Assembly: GCF_014897815.1 (NCBI RefSeq)
Contig: NZ_JABUZG010000046.1
Coordinates: 62,001-126,000 of the forward strand
Origin: Psychrobacter sp. PG1
GTDB lineage: Bacteria > Pseudomonadota > Gammaproteobacteria > Pseudomonadales > Moraxellaceae
Length of the DNA stretch: 64,000 nucleotides
Reading direction: 5' to 3'
Below, in pieces: positions 1 to 9,904 of this stretch (the first letter of the stretch is position 1; every line of letters begins with the position of its first letter). Position numbers and translations under genes: made by a program. The notes under the pieces were generated by a model that saw nothing but the letters and a program-made list of their open reading frames with translations, was not told where the DNA came from and ran no database searches.

Positions 1-778
1 CTGCTTTAATCTGGCTTCTTAATGACACTACTTGCGGTGCATCTGGATTTAGATAGCTGAGTAATTGACGCTCTTCGGTACGTAATGAGCTTAATTGCGC
101 TTGCAAACTACCAATCAGCTGATTCACAATTTGAGCATTGGATTGTGGATCGTAGATCTCATTTTCGTTTTGATACTTTAATAGCTGCTCTTTGGCATCA
201 TTCAGGCGATCTTGTGATTCATCTAACTGTGTCTCAGCAAATACCAGCTGATCACGAGCCACCTCTTGTGAAATACGGTTGACGAACTGCTCAGACTCAT
301 TGAGGATCGTTTTATTCAGCTCAAAAGCATACTTTGGATCAAAGGCTTCTGTCGATACTGACAGCACATAGCTTTGTTCATCAAGATTGATGTGTACACG
401 CTTTTTGAAGTACTCAAGTAACTCTTCTTGTGTGGCATCAGGCTCAATCTCATTAAGCGGATCTGAGCCATCGACATGATACGCTTCGCGGAACTTGAAC
501 TTATTATCAAGGCGCTTCACCATATCATTGGATAGAATATACTCGGTCAGATAAGTCGCATCTTCTTTACTGGTACTGTTCACACCCAACAAGGCCGACA
601 GTCCACCGCCAGAAGGCACACTGGTATCACTGACTTGTTTGACCACCACATCAGCCGTCGAAATAAACCGCGGATGAGCAATGGTCATGACATAAAATAT
701 CACCAATACCCAAGGGAGGACCACCAAGCCAATAAACAGCGAGAAGTCAATTATCTTATTTTTTCGCTTTGTGGACAT
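1..778 (-). CDS. Capsule polysaccharide export inner-membrane protein, KpsE/CtrB/BexC-like (3' end cut by window)
   Basis: About 259 codons of the N-terminal part are visible; the C-terminus lies left of base 1. The predicted protein starts MSTKRKNKIIDF, has one membrane segment at about residues 10-30, then a long periplasmic part rich in predicted coiled coil (about residues 150-230). This is the layout of the KpsE/CtrB/BexC polysaccharide co-polymerase/export family, which links the inner-membrane ABC exporter to the outer-membrane pore. The ATG at 778 overlaps the end of the upstream kpsT-like gene by 23 bases, so the two are probably translationally coupled. The family call comes from protein layout and from the two adjacent exporter genes; the missing C-terminal membrane segment could not be checked. 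Confidence 0.85.
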   Translation of the reverse strand, partial: MSTKRKNKIIDFSLFIGLVVLPWVLVIFYVMTIAHPRFISTADVVVKQVSDTSVPSGGGLSALLGVNSTSKEDATYLTEYILSNDMVKRLDNKFKFREAYHVDGSDPLNEIEPDATQEELLEYFKKRVHINLDEQSYVLSVSTEAFDPKYAFELNKTILNESEQFVNRISQEVARDQLVFAETQLDESQDRLNDAKEQLLKYQNENEIYDPQSNAQIVNQLIGSLQAQLSSLRTEERQLLSYLNPDAPQVVSLRSQIKA

Positions 779-1427
779 GCTCTTCATATACCTCAATCGC
801 TTCTGTTGTGTCTTCAAAGACGTGTGCTGTTTGATCCATTAGCACAATACCAATATCACAATTACGCTTAATATCACCGATGTTATGCGATACGATCAAA
901 AACCCTGCTTGTTCACGGCGCGCGGCCAATATCTTTTCACTACGCTTACGAAAAGCCGCATCACCCACAGCGCCTGCTTCATCAAGCATATAATAATCAA
1001 AATCGAAGGCCAAGCTTAAACCAAACGTTAAGCGTGCTTTCATCCCTGAAGAGTAGCTTTTTACCGGCATATCAAAATAGTTTCCGATATCTGCGAACTC
1101 TTCGACAAAACGAATTTTTTCGTCAATATAGGGACCGCTTGAATAAAGACGGCAAACAAAGCGGACGTTTTGACGACCCGTCAAACTACCTTGGAAACCG
1201 CCGGCTACCCCTACTGGCCAAGAAATCGTCGAGTCGGTAATAATCTCTCCGTGATCAGGCTTATCTAGTCCGCAAATAATACGCAGCAAAGTCGATTTAC
1301 CCGCCCCGTTACGACCGAGTAAACCAACACTTTTTTTATCACCAATGGTCAGATTCAAATCTTTAAAGAGATAATGCCGACCCTGTTTGGTCATAAAGGA
1401 CTTAGAAACATTTCTAATTTCAATCAT
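756..1427 (-). CDS. kpsT: Capsule polysaccharide ABC exporter, ATP-binding protein (KpsT/CtrD/BexA-like)
   Basis: A 223-residue cytoplasmic ATPase. Walker A GRNGAGKS lies at residues 38-45, the signature SYSSGMKAR at 125-133 and Walker B YYMLDE at 146-151, followed by a switch histidine in VSHN. The short length and the missing C-terminal extension fit KpsT-type group 2 capsule exporters rather than O-antigen Wzt proteins, which often carry an extra carbohydrate-binding domain. It should power export of lipid-linked capsule polysaccharide with the KpsM-like permease encoded just upstream (14-base gap) and the KpsE-like protein downstream (23-base overlap). All three genes read leftward as one operon. 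The symbol follows E. coli; ctrD or bexA are equally used names. Confidence 0.92.
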   Translation of the reverse strand: MIEIRNVSKSFMTKQGRHYLFKDLNLTIGDKKSVGLLGRNGAGKSTLLRIICGLDKPDHGEIITDSTISWPVGVAGGFQGSLTGRQNVRFVCRLYSSGPYIDEKIRFVEEFADIGNYFDMPVKSYSSGMKARLTFGLSLAFDFDYYMLDEAGAVGDAAFRKRSEKILAARREQAGFLIVSHNIGDIKRNCDIGIVLMDQTAHVFEDTTEAIEVYEEHVHKAKK

Positions 1428-1441
1428 TCACTTACCTGTCG

Positions 1442-2254
1442 TTATTTAGAACGTATTAAGTCTCTTTCTACCGCTTTATACATGAGCAGACCCAAGAAAT
1501 TTACTGCAACCATCCACTTTAAAAAGTAGCCTATATCAATATGATATGCAGGGTAAGTGGGAGATAGTGCATTTCTCATTAGCTCTATATTATGGACATA
1601 TGGAATATATAATAAATAACTTAGATATGGCTCAGGAATAATATGAATAGAATACATAATCCCAGATATAAAATATAAAATAGTAAAAATCAAACCTATA
1701 ATTTTGCTGATTTCACCACCATAATAACCGACAACCATCATAATCATCGCTAGACCAAACCCAAACAAAAATAAGGTCAACCAACAAAACAATACTACGT
1801 TCAAATGTGCAAGACTGATAGGAATACCAATAAAAGCAAGTATGACTAACAACAGTACAAAGGTAAAAAAATAAATCACTAGCTCTAAAAATGAGCGGGC
1901 AATAATGACGTCAATGTGACGTACTGATCGATACATTAAAAGCCCTTGATTGGCCTCAACTGCTCCTAACGCTCGTGTTGCTATGGTACTCATCATACGA
2001 AAAGGCACTAGGCCTGCCACCAGAAATAACATGTAGTCCATTCCTGGCAGCACACGGGTCATAATAGCGCCAAATATGATCAAATAAATAGCAACTTGAA
2101 ACATTATCTCTAATGGCGCCCACAGATAGCCCAAGCGATAACCACCAAAGCGGGTTTGCAGCTCACGCATCAGCAAAGCATGAAATGCGGCACCCATGAC
2201 TTTTAGACCACTGCGGTGCTTAATAGGACGATAAGGAGGTAATTGTACAGACAT
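1442..2254 (-). CDS. kpsM: Capsule polysaccharide ABC exporter, permease (KpsM/CtrC/BexB-like)
   Basis: A 270-residue inner-membrane protein with about six hydrophobic segments between residues 40 and 260 and the ABC-2 type permease layout. The N-terminal part has LLMRELQTRFGGYRLGYLWA, a stretch typical of polysaccharide exporters of this family. It forms the membrane channel with the KpsT-like ATPase encoded 14 bases downstream. It is the first visible gene of the rightmost end of the capsule export operon. The operon starts about 180 bases left of a strong hairpin and 238 bases left of a tRNA-Met gene, so this is a boundary of the capsule locus. No biosynthesis genes of the capsule are visible; they would lie left of the window. 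Confidence 0.92.
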   Translation of the reverse strand: MSVQLPPYRPIKHRSGLKVMGAAFHALLMRELQTRFGGYRLGYLWAPLEIMFQVAIYLIIFGAIMTRVLPGMDYMLFLVAGLVPFRMMSTIATRALGAVEANQGLLMYRSVRHIDVIIARSFLELVIYFFTFVLLLVILAFIGIPISLAHLNVVLFCWLTLFLFGFGLAMIMMVVGYYGGEISKIIGLIFTILYFISGIMYSIHIIPEPYLSYLLYIPYVHNIELMRNALSPTYPAYHIDIGYFLKWMVAVNFLGLLMYKAVERDLIRSK

Positions 2255-2432
2255 GGCGTTACAGGACTTTACCGAAAACAGCCCCTATGATAAGTAAGCG
2301 GGACATAAGTTACAACAATTAATCTGTACCTAAACAGATAAAGCTATGATTTAGCAAGAAATCAGTAGGTAATTATAATGTTTTATGGTGCGACTTGAGC
2401 CATTCCTCATATTCTGAAATAATTTATTTTAG

Positions 2433-2473
2433 GCAAAAAAAAACCAATCAAATAGTGATTGGTTTTTTTAATA
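2433..2473. terminator. Bidirectional hairpin between kpsM-like gene and tRNA-Met
   Basis: An inverted repeat AACCAATCA/TGATTGGTT with a five-base loop, flanked by an A run on the left and a T run on the right. It can terminate transcription in either direction; the minus-strand tRNA-Met transcript is the most obvious client. Confidence 0.75.
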
Positions 2474-2492
2474 TTACAGGTATTGCTAAAAA

Positions 2493-2569
2493 TGGTGGCG
2501 ATGAAGAGACTTGAACTCTTGACCTCACGATTATGAGTCATGCGCTCTAACCAGCTGAGCTACATCGCC
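2493..2569 (-). tRNA. tRNA-Met (anticodon CAU)
   Basis: A 77-base cloverleaf read from the minus strand. The acceptor stem GGCGATG pairs with CATCGCC and the CCA end is encoded (2493-2495). The D arm has AGCTCAGCTGGTTAGAGC, the anticodon loop is CTCATAA with CAU at 2533-2535, and the T loop is GTTCAAGTC. The acceptor stem starts with G-C, so it is not an initiator tRNA. CAU tRNAs can also be isoleucine tRNAs after lysidine modification; the loop resembles both, and elongator Met is preferred without proof. Confidence 0.93.
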
Positions 2570-2689
2570 ATTTTAGGATGCACATTTTACCCAAGCTGCT
2601 GACTGTCGTCAACCCCTAAAGGGCATTTTTTGCAGAAAATATGAAGTTTATTCAAATTAGCTGCATTTTTATCACGAACAATAAAAAAG

Positions 2690-3070
<381 letters not shown>

Positions 3071-3077
3071 GCGCGCT

Positions 3078-3083
3078 AGTATA
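3078..3083 (-). promoter_or_regulatory. -10 element of the rnpB promoter
   Basis: TATACT lies seven bases before the predicted 5' end of RNase P RNA, an ideal position for a sigma-70 -10 box. The -35 region is weak: TTTACG, 19 bases upstream. Confidence 0.65.
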
Positions 3084-3135
3084 GCAAAATTAATCTTGCT
3101 TTCGTAAAGTTTTTTAGCTTATTTTTAAAGGTGAT

Positions 3136-3855
3136 TTATATAAAGTTTTCAGGGAGTATAAAATCTACATTATTACAGCTATCATTCCCATGCACAGGTA
3201 AAGATAACCAATTCGTATTTGGATAATGCTTAGCTAAATAATTTTGCAAAAATTCTATTGTACTAGTGGATATCTCTTCATCTGTCTGAGCAGCATCGTC
3301 ATGGATATGATTATAAATGATGCTATGTACCGATAACCCACGTGCTTTTATTGCCTCTAAACTCAGTAATGTGTGGTTGATACTGCCCAAACGACCAGAA
3401 GTAACCAAAACAATCGGATAACCTTGAGCAGCAATATAATCTAAAATTAATAACTGCTCCGTTATTGGCACGAGCAACCCACCAGCACCTTCTAGTAATA
3501 CCAAGTCATACTCAGCTTGCAATCGTTTGGTGGCACTAGTGATCAGTTCAGGATCTAGCACTTCCCCTGATAACCGAGTCGCTAAGTGCGGTGATGCAGG
3601 CTTCTCATAACGATATGGACAAGTGGTGAAATTGAGATCGCAAGGTTGCAACGGAAGGTTCATCAGCTGACGATGGATAATAATATCATCAGCAATTCCT
3701 ATCTCGCCACTATCTGGATTTATTGCGACACCAGTTTGCACCAGCTTTTGGGTAATAAGATTAATACCTTGCTGCATAAGCGCTTTGGCAATCATACCCG
3801 TCGCATAAGTTTTACCGATGTCGGTATCGATACCGGAGATAAAGAGAACGCTCAT
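3136..3855 (-). CDS. bioD: Dethiobiotin synthetase
   Basis: A 239-residue ATP-dependent enzyme that closes the ureido ring of dethiobiotin from diaminopelargonic acid and CO2, the step before biotin synthase. The P-loop GIDTDIGKT sits at residues 8-16 and LLEGAGGLLVP provides the second conserved loop. The ATG at 3855 is chosen because it overlaps the bioA stop in an ATGA and begins directly with the family's N-terminal strand. A longer frame up to 3924 would run inside bioA. It is the last gene of the ferredoxin-bioA-bioD operon; rnpB follows 65 bases downstream. Confidence 0.95.
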   Translation of the reverse strand: MSVLFISGIDTDIGKTYATGMIAKALMQQGINLITQKLVQTGVAINPDSGEIGIADDIIIHRQLMNLPLQPCDLNFTTCPYRYEKPASPHLATRLSGEVLDPELITSATKRLQAEYDLVLLEGAGGLLVPITEQLLILDYIAAQGYPIVLVTSGRLGSINHTLLSLEAIKARGLSVHSIIYNHIHDDAAQTDEEISTSTIEFLQNYLAKHYPNTNWLSLPVHGNDSCNNVDFILPENFI

Positions 3856-5183
3856 TCTTGACCTTTTTGCGTTAAATAAGCTTGGCTTAAATACGTGCTC
3901 ACCACTTTTAATAACGCTTCGCAAAGAGTGACAAGTTCGTATTCGCTAATCACATATGGCGGCATGATATAAACCAGTTTCCCAAAGGGTCTGATCCAAA
4001 TATCATTCTCAATCAATAAAGCCTGAAAGATAGGCATCTCAACCGCTTCATTTAGCTCAATGACGGCAACTGCGCCCAGACAGCGTACTTCCTTAACACC
4101 GTCTAGCAGCGCAGCTGGCGCTAGCTGCTGCTCCATAGTCCGTTGCATATTTGCAGTACGCGCTTCAATATCATAGGAGAGTATTAAATCAATTGAGGCA
4201 CAAGCGACGGCACAAGCCAGCGGATTGCCCATAAAGGTCGGACCGTGCATCAGTGCCGGATAATCACTTTGGCTAATGGTATCAGCAATTTTTCGAGTAC
4301 ATAAAGTCGCGGCAAAAGTCATATAACCGCCAGTTAATGCTTTACCAATCGTCATGATGTCAGGGCTGATACTCGCATGCTCACAAGCGAATAATTTGCC
4401 ACTACGCCCAAAACCAGTCGCGATTTCATCAGCAATTAGTACTACTTTGTATTTATCACACAATTTGCGAAGCAATTGTAAATATTGAGGACTATAAAAG
4501 CGCATGCCGCCTGCGCCTTGAATAATCGGCTCGATAATAAATCCAGCCAACTTATCGCTATTTTTATCAAAGAAATCCGTTAATTCATCATATTCAGACT
4601 GGCTAATATCACGTTCAAAGCCCATTGGCGGAGCTGGCACAAAATGCTGCATAGGTAATTGCTTGCCATAGAGACTATGCATGCCATTGATAGGGTCGCA
4701 GACACTCATCGCATGCCACGTATCACCATAATAACCTGAATGGGTCGAGGCAAATTGGCACTTTTGCGGACGCTTAGCAGCAATTTGATATTGCAATGCC
4801 ATTTTTAATGCTACTTCTACCGCAATGCTGCCGCTATCGGCATAAAATATGGCATCCAGTCCAGCAGGCACAATTGACAGCAGTTTTTTGCCCAAATCTA
4901 TTGCGGGTTGATGGGTCAAACCACCAAACATGACATGCGCCATTTTACCCAATTGTTCAATCATCGCTGCATTCAGCTTGGGATGATTATAGCCATGGAC
5001 ACTCGCCCACCAAGATGACATCCCATCGATCAGACGCGTGCCATCTTGCGTGACGATATAAATACCATCAGCGTGATCAATCACAATATTAGGATAAGTC
5101 GGCGGTAAGCTGGCATAAGGATGCCAGAGATGTTGCTGGTCAAAGTCGTTCGTTGATTTCGTAGATGAGAGTGATGTTGTCAT
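3852..5183 (-). CDS. bioA: Adenosylmethionine-8-amino-7-oxononanoate aminotransferase
   Basis: A 443-residue PLP-dependent class III aminotransferase that uses S-adenosylmethionine as amino donor to make 7,8-diaminopelargonate, the substrate of BioD. Visible features are the substrate-binding SSWWA (56-60), HSGYYGDTWHAM (148-159), the aspartate in ADEI (252) that contacts the PLP ring nitrogen, and the PLP lysine K281 in TIGKALTGG. Length is normal for BioA. The start at 5183 lies three bases after the ferredoxin stop and the end overlaps bioD by four bases, so all three are expected on one message. No bioB, bioC, bioF or bioH is in this window. Confidence 0.96.
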   Translation of the reverse strand: MTTSLSSTKSTNDFDQQHLWHPYASLPPTYPNIVIDHADGIYIVTQDGTRLIDGMSSWWASVHGYNHPKLNAAMIEQLGKMAHVMFGGLTHQPAIDLGKKLLSIVPAGLDAIFYADSGSIAVEVALKMALQYQIAAKRPQKCQFASTHSGYYGDTWHAMSVCDPINGMHSLYGKQLPMQHFVPAPPMGFERDISQSEYDELTDFFDKNSDKLAGFIIEPIIQGAGGMRFYSPQYLQLLRKLCDKYKVVLIADEIATGFGRSGKLFACEHASISPDIMTIGKALTGGYMTFAATLCTRKIADTISQSDYPALMHGPTFMGNPLACAVACASIDLILSYDIEARTANMQRTMEQQLAPAALLDGVKEVRCLGAVAVIELNEAVEMPIFQALLIENDIWIRPFGKLVYIMPPYVISEYELVTLCEALLKVVSTYLSQAYLTQKGQE

Positions 5184-5186
5184 ATT

Positions 5187-5456
<270 letters not shown>

Positions 5457-5537
5457 TTATAGCACTTGTATCGTTGGCTTTGACGATTTCGATGCGTTTA
5501 AATGTTCGACACATCTTCATTGTCAGCAGGTATTTTG

Positions 5538-6374
<837 letters not shown>

Positions 6375-6375
<1 letters not shown>

Positions 6376-6404
6376 AAGGACTTTGTAGTTGTAGGCAGTC
6401 CTTA
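6375..6404 (+). promoter_or_regulatory. Leader hairpin next to the smpB ribosome binding site
   Basis: A perfect eight-base inverted repeat, TAAGGACT (6375-6382) and AGTCCTTA (6397-6404), with a 14-base loop. It ends one base before the ribosome binding site GGAG (6406-6409) of smpB. It lacks a T run, so it is not a simple terminator; it could affect translation or message stability. Confidence 0.45.
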
Positions 6405-6414
6405 TGGAGAAATT

Positions 6415-6891
6415 ATGTCAAAAAAATCAAAAAAACCAGAGAATCAAATTTGTGCGAACAAAAAAGCTCGACACGAGTATTTTATTGAAGAAACGTTTGA
6501 AGCAGGATTGTCGTTACAAGGTTGGGAAGTAAAAGCCATTCGCGCGGGTAAAATGACCATCACCGAAGCCTATATTATTTTTCGTAATAATGAGGCATTT
6601 ATATTTGGTGCCCATATTCAACCGCTGCTTTCCAGCTCGACGCATGTCAGTCCTGATAGTATCCGTACCCGTAAACTGCTGCTTAATCGCCGCGAAATCG
6701 AAAAGTTAATGGGTGCAGTCAACCAAAAAGGCTATGCCTGCGTGCCATTATCCTGCTATTGGAAAAACTCGCTGGTGAAATGTCAAATTGGCTTGGCATT
6801 GGGTAAAAAACAGCACGACAAACGTAAAACGCTTAAAGACCGTGATTGGGAACGTGATAAGCAGCGAGGTTTCAAGAAGGATTTAGATTAA
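6415..6891 (+). CDS. smpB: SsrA-binding protein
   Basis: A 158-residue RNA-binding protein that carries tmRNA to stalled ribosomes in trans-translation. The conserved run [17 protein letters not shown], then [10 protein letters not shown] and the SYIxxxxxE-like stretch [12 protein letters not shown], cover the oligonucleotide-binding barrel. The basic C-terminal tail ([19 protein letters not shown]) is the part that becomes helical in the ribosome. The start at 6415 has GGAG five bases upstream. The tmRNA gene itself is not seen nearby. Confidence 0.97.
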   Translation: MSKKSKKPENQICANKKARHEYFIEETFEAGLSLQGWEVKAIRAGKMTITEAYIIFRNNEAFIFGAHIQPLLSSSTHVSPDSIRTRKLLLNRREIEKLMGAVNQKGYACVPLSCYWKNSLVKCQIGLALGKKQHDKRKTLKDRDWERDKQRGFKKDLD

Positions 6892-6923
6892 AGCTCTCTT
6901 TCAACAGATTGGTGTTAATCTTC

Positions 6924-6966
6924 AAAAAACGGACGATTCAGCATAGTGTTGAATCGTCCGTTTTTA
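6924..6966. terminator. Terminator shared by smpB and the RarD-like gene
   Basis: A 12-base stem, ACGGACGATTCA and its complement, with an A run before and a T run after, lying between the convergent smpB and 6996-8018 genes. Confidence 0.9.
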
Positions 6967-6995
6967 TTTGTTGAATTAAGGTTACTTATTAATTT

Positions 6996-8018
6996 TCAAA
7001 TAGCTGGCGCAATCTTTGTTGTTTGCGATTGTTTATGAGTACTGCGTAATTGACGTATACCGTGCATAATCAGACAGACAATACCGAGCCAAATCAAACC
7101 ATAGCTATAAATCATCGCCGATTCAAACGGGTTGCCTAATACGGTGATTGCCAATATGAATAATAAAGCAGGCTCCAAATAGCTCATCATGCCATAGACA
7201 TTGACTGGTAGCATCTGACTGGCATCGACATTGGTTTTCATGGCTAATACGCTCATGACGCCGAGTCCTGCCAGCATCAGGATAAAAAAGCCAGAACCGC
7301 TCACTAAGCTTAAACTGCTCGGCGCAAACAGCAATAAGTAAGCCACAGCAAATGGTGCGAATATCGTTAAATCAACCAATAATCCAGTCACCGCGCCAAT
7401 CCCTTGCATGCGGCGTAAAATATAATATAGCGGGTACGTGCCGCAGACCCAAAGCGTTGCCCAAGAGACACTTTGCGTACGGATAATTTCACTGCCGACC
7501 CCTAATGCGGCAAATGCAACAGCCAACCATTGCAGACGGCTTAATTTTTCGCCAAATAGTACGCAACCAAACACCACCATCATAAGCGGAAATAAAAAAT
7601 AACCCATCGCGGTTTGTACGCCCTGCCCATTCACGGGTGCCCACATAAATAACCAAAACTGGCTTAAGAATATCGGTGTCGGCAATAGCAACCATGCCCA
7701 CTGCTTAACTGTGCCTAGCGCTTTGAGTTTATCGATGTGAAAACCTAAGCGCCCACTGATCAGCAAATATCCCACCAATGCCGCCCACATCGCTAGCATA
7801 CGCCATATAAAGACTTGCGTACCTGACAATGGCGCCAAAAAGCTGCTGTAAGCATAAAGTACGCCAAATAATAAATTCGACAAGATTGCTAGTATGACGC
7901 CTAATATTAATGTGCGTTGCTGTGCGCTACCCGCCGTCCAAATCGCTGGCAATGGCAAGCGCGAGACAGTCGTTGCGAGCGTATTTGCGAAGACAGTAGA
8001 GAGCATTGAAGTAGACAT
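6996..8018 (-). CDS. EamA-family transporter, RarD-like
   Basis: A 340-residue inner-membrane protein with about ten hydrophobic segments from residue 38 onward, in the drug/metabolite transporter superfamily. The order WRMLAMW, LFMWAPVNGQGVQTAMGYFL and LFGEKLSRLQWLAVAFAALGV follows the RarD subgroup (single protein with two EamA halves). The substrate of RarD proteins is not established, so none is named. The first 35 residues before the first membrane segment are longer than usual and a later start is possible. The gene is divergent from an Lrp/AsnC-type regulator 290 bases away, which could control it; many amino-acid exporters are paired this way. Confidence 0.85.
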   Translation of the reverse strand: MSTSMLSTVFANTLATTVSRLPLPAIWTAGSAQQRTLILGVILAILSNLLFGVLYAYSSFLAPLSGTQVFIWRMLAMWAALVGYLLISGRLGFHIDKLKALGTVKQWAWLLLPTPIFLSQFWLFMWAPVNGQGVQTAMGYFLFPLMMVVFGCVLFGEKLSRLQWLAVAFAALGVGSEIIRTQSVSWATLWVCGTYPLYYILRRMQGIGAVTGLLVDLTIFAPFAVAYLLLFAPSSLSLVSGSGFFILMLAGLGVMSVLAMKTNVDASQMLPVNVYGMMSYLEPALLFILAITVLGNPFESAMIYSYGLIWLGIVCLIMHGIRQLRSTHKQSQTTKIAPAI

Positions 8019-8241
8019 AAAAGCACCGTAAGTTTACATAGATATTAGAAAACCAGCTGTGAGCTTTTACTTGTTATGGTTAAGCTTTAGTTGCTAGGCT
8101 TTAATTGCTAAGTTTTGATTGTTAAACCTTGATTAATAGCACCTATTTTACTGAGTGTCGTTGATATATTATTTCTATAAAAATCTGTTTATGAACAAAT
8201 TTAGCTTTTAGAACCCTTAAAAATAAATATTTTCTTAAATT

Positions 8242-8268
8242 TTGACTTATAGTGATAATAATTATAAA
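8242..8268 (+). promoter_or_regulatory. Candidate promoter of the Lrp/AsnC-type gene
   Basis: TTGACT (8242-8247) and TATAAA (8263-8268) with a short 15-base spacer, about 40 bases before the start codon. The spacer is below the usual 16-18, so this is tentative. Confidence 0.35.
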
Positions 8269-8308
8269 AAATCCAGTGAATGAAACGCTTTCTAAAAGAG
8301 AGAACACC

Positions 8309-8776
8309 ATGAGCCAAGTTTTAGATGATATCGATAAAGCGATTTTAAATTTATTACAGGATGATGCGACCATGCCATTAAAAACCGTGGCAGAACAAGT
8401 GCATGTGTCTATTGCGACGGCTCAGCGCCGCATCCAAGCATTAATCAGCAATGGCGTCATTACCAAGCAAGTTGCTATCGTTGACCCAAACAAGGTGGGT
8501 TATGGACTGACCGCGGTGGTGATGATAGAGATGGCGCGCTCAAATACCTCGATGCAACATCGGTTTGAGCGCTTGATGAATGCGCAGCCACAAGTGATGA
8601 GCTGTTATGAGGTGTCAGGTGATGCGGATTTTATGTTGATGGTTAATGCCAAAAATATGAGCGATTACCATCGATTCACGACTGGTTTGCTCACCTATGA
8701 GAATAATGTGCGCAACTTTAAAAGCCAATTTGTGATGAACTTTACTAAAAGTGGGACAAAGATTTTGCTCGATTAA
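8309..8776 (+). CDS. Lrp/AsnC family transcriptional regulator
   Basis: A 155-residue DNA-binding regulator. An N-terminal winged helix-turn-helix (about residues 3-60: LDDIDKAILNLLQDD, then VAEQVHVSIATAQRRIQAL) is followed by the RAM/AsnC ligand-binding domain with SCYEVSGDADFMLMV at about 105-120. The start at 8309 is chosen because it has an AAGAGAG ribosome binding site and begins at the family's usual point; a longer frame from 8252 adds 19 residues with no homology feel. It is divergently placed from the RarD-like transporter, a likely target. The amino acid it senses is unknown. Confidence 0.92.
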   Translation: MSQVLDDIDKAILNLLQDDATMPLKTVAEQVHVSIATAQRRIQALISNGVITKQVAIVDPNKVGYGLTAVVMIEMARSNTSMQHRFERLMNAQPQVMSCYEVSGDADFMLMVNAKNMSDYHRFTTGLLTYENNVRNFKSQFVMNFTKSGTKILLD

Positions 8777-8808
8777 TTTGATTATGAAAACTGCTTGGCT
8801 GTTTAATT

Positions 8809-8870
8809 AAAAGTAGATAAGTCGCGGTCAAACAAGGTACGATATCAACGAAAGTTTGGCAGTAAATAAT
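8809..8870. repeat. Degenerate copy of the MITE-like repeat
   Basis: The sequence around AGATAA and GTCAAACAAGG (8829-8839) followed by GTTTGGCA (8854-8861) lines up in order with the intact element at 44858-45027, with the central part deleted. It lies in the leader of the lipoprotein gene at 8919. Homology is by eye and weak. Confidence 0.4.
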
Positions 8871-8918
8871 AGATGCCGCACCAGTAGTCCATCGCCTAGT
8901 AGACAAGGAAGCCTTACC

Positions 8919-9674
8919 ATGACTAAAAACACTTGTACCATTAGAAAAGAAGAAAGTAATAATCCAGTACTAAAAGGATTAAGCTTTAAAACAGTGATGG
9001 CCAGTGCATCGCTTGCGGCATTGCTCGCCAGCTCTGGCTGTGCCACTAGCTCATTATTAGACAGTGACAATCGAGTCAACACAACGACAACTAAAAGTGT
9101 GTTGTCAGAAGATCAAATCGTGGCTTTTGGTCGCCCTGCACAAGCATTACCCAAAATGCCAAATGCGACGATGGTTATCGTTGGCGAAAAGAACAGCTAT
9201 GTGCTGACCCAAGGTGGGACAGAGATGGTGAATTTACTGACCAATTTGACACCAAAAAATATCCAAGTCGATAATGAGATGAACTTTTATGTGCCCAATA
9301 ACGACGGCTACTTCCAGGGTGAAATGAAACTGTCTTATGCCAAACTAAAAGATGAATTTAAACGTTCTGACTATCAATTTTTTTTACAGAATAATGGCAA
9401 AGAATGCACCTCAGCCAGTGACCAGCGTATCAATGCTCAGCGCTTTTGCTTTAGCGTTCCCGTCAAAGGCGCTATTTATCCGCAAGTGAGTAATCTCAGC
9501 TTAATCCAATCCAATTATCGCCCTTTAACTAAGCCTTATACGGTGAGCTTTTATACCCAAAGTCAGCAAAATCAAGTGTCTCGTAGTGGCGCAAATACAG
9601 CTCAGAAGCTGGTTTTATTGCCTTTTGCCTTAGCTTTTGACGTAGTTACTTTCCCATTTCAGTTATTAGAGTAG
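8919..9674 (+). CDS. Putative lipoprotein of unknown function
   Basis: A 251-residue exported protein. The start at 8919 is preferred to 8856 because AAGGAAG lies 8-14 bases upstream. The N-terminus has a charged stretch, a hydrophobic core (VMASASLAALLAS) and a cysteine in SSGCATS at about residue 39, a plausible though not perfect lipobox. The rest is mostly polar with two cysteines (KECTSAS, RFCFSV) that could form a disulphide, and the C-terminal 25 residues are hydrophobic (LVLLPFALAFDVVTFPFQLLE). No family recognised. Similar hydrophobic C-termini occur in other lipoproteins of this bacterial group, but that does not give a function. Confidence 0.75.
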   Translation: MTKNTCTIRKEESNNPVLKGLSFKTVMASASLAALLASSGCATSSLLDSDNRVNTTTTKSVLSEDQIVAFGRPAQALPKMPNATMVIVGEKNSYVLTQGGTEMVNLLTNLTPKNIQVDNEMNFYVPNNDGYFQGEMKLSYAKLKDEFKRSDYQFFLQNNGKECTSASDQRINAQRFCFSVPVKGAIYPQVSNLSLIQSNYRPLTKPYTVSFYTQSQQNQVSRSGANTAQKLVLLPFALAFDVVTFPFQLLE

Positions 9675-9837
9675 TAAATCCTTACTATAAACGATGATTT
9701 GGAATAAAGATGCGCTTAGTTCCTAAAAGCCTTTTTATTCATAGATTACTTAAACTATCAATAACTTATCGTCAATCCTTTGTCATCGTTTATGACATCA
9801 TGAAGACAATTCATGTTAAAATGAGCGCTTTTAAATG

Positions 9838-9873
9838 AGCCGTTAATATTTTTAATGAATAACGGCTTTTTTT
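9838..9873 (+). terminator. Hairpin terminator between the lipoprotein gene and ygiQ
   Basis: AGCCGTTA and TAACGGCT form an eight-base stem with an AT-rich loop, followed by TTTTTTT. It is 164 bases after the lipoprotein stop and 32 bases before ygiQ, so it may also act as an attenuator in the ygiQ leader. Confidence 0.75.
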
Positions 9874-9904
9874 AGTGCCATTTTTCTAATTAACAGGTCC
9901 GCTC

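Noticed and set aside
2493-2569. tRNA-Ile2 (lysidine) instead of tRNA-Met
   Set aside because: The anticodon is CAU in both; the loop does not separate them by eye. Elongator Met kept as the default call; an isotype model would decide.
3856-3924. Longer N-terminus for bioD
   Set aside because: The extension lies inside bioA; the ATGA overlap start gives the usual BioD N-terminus.
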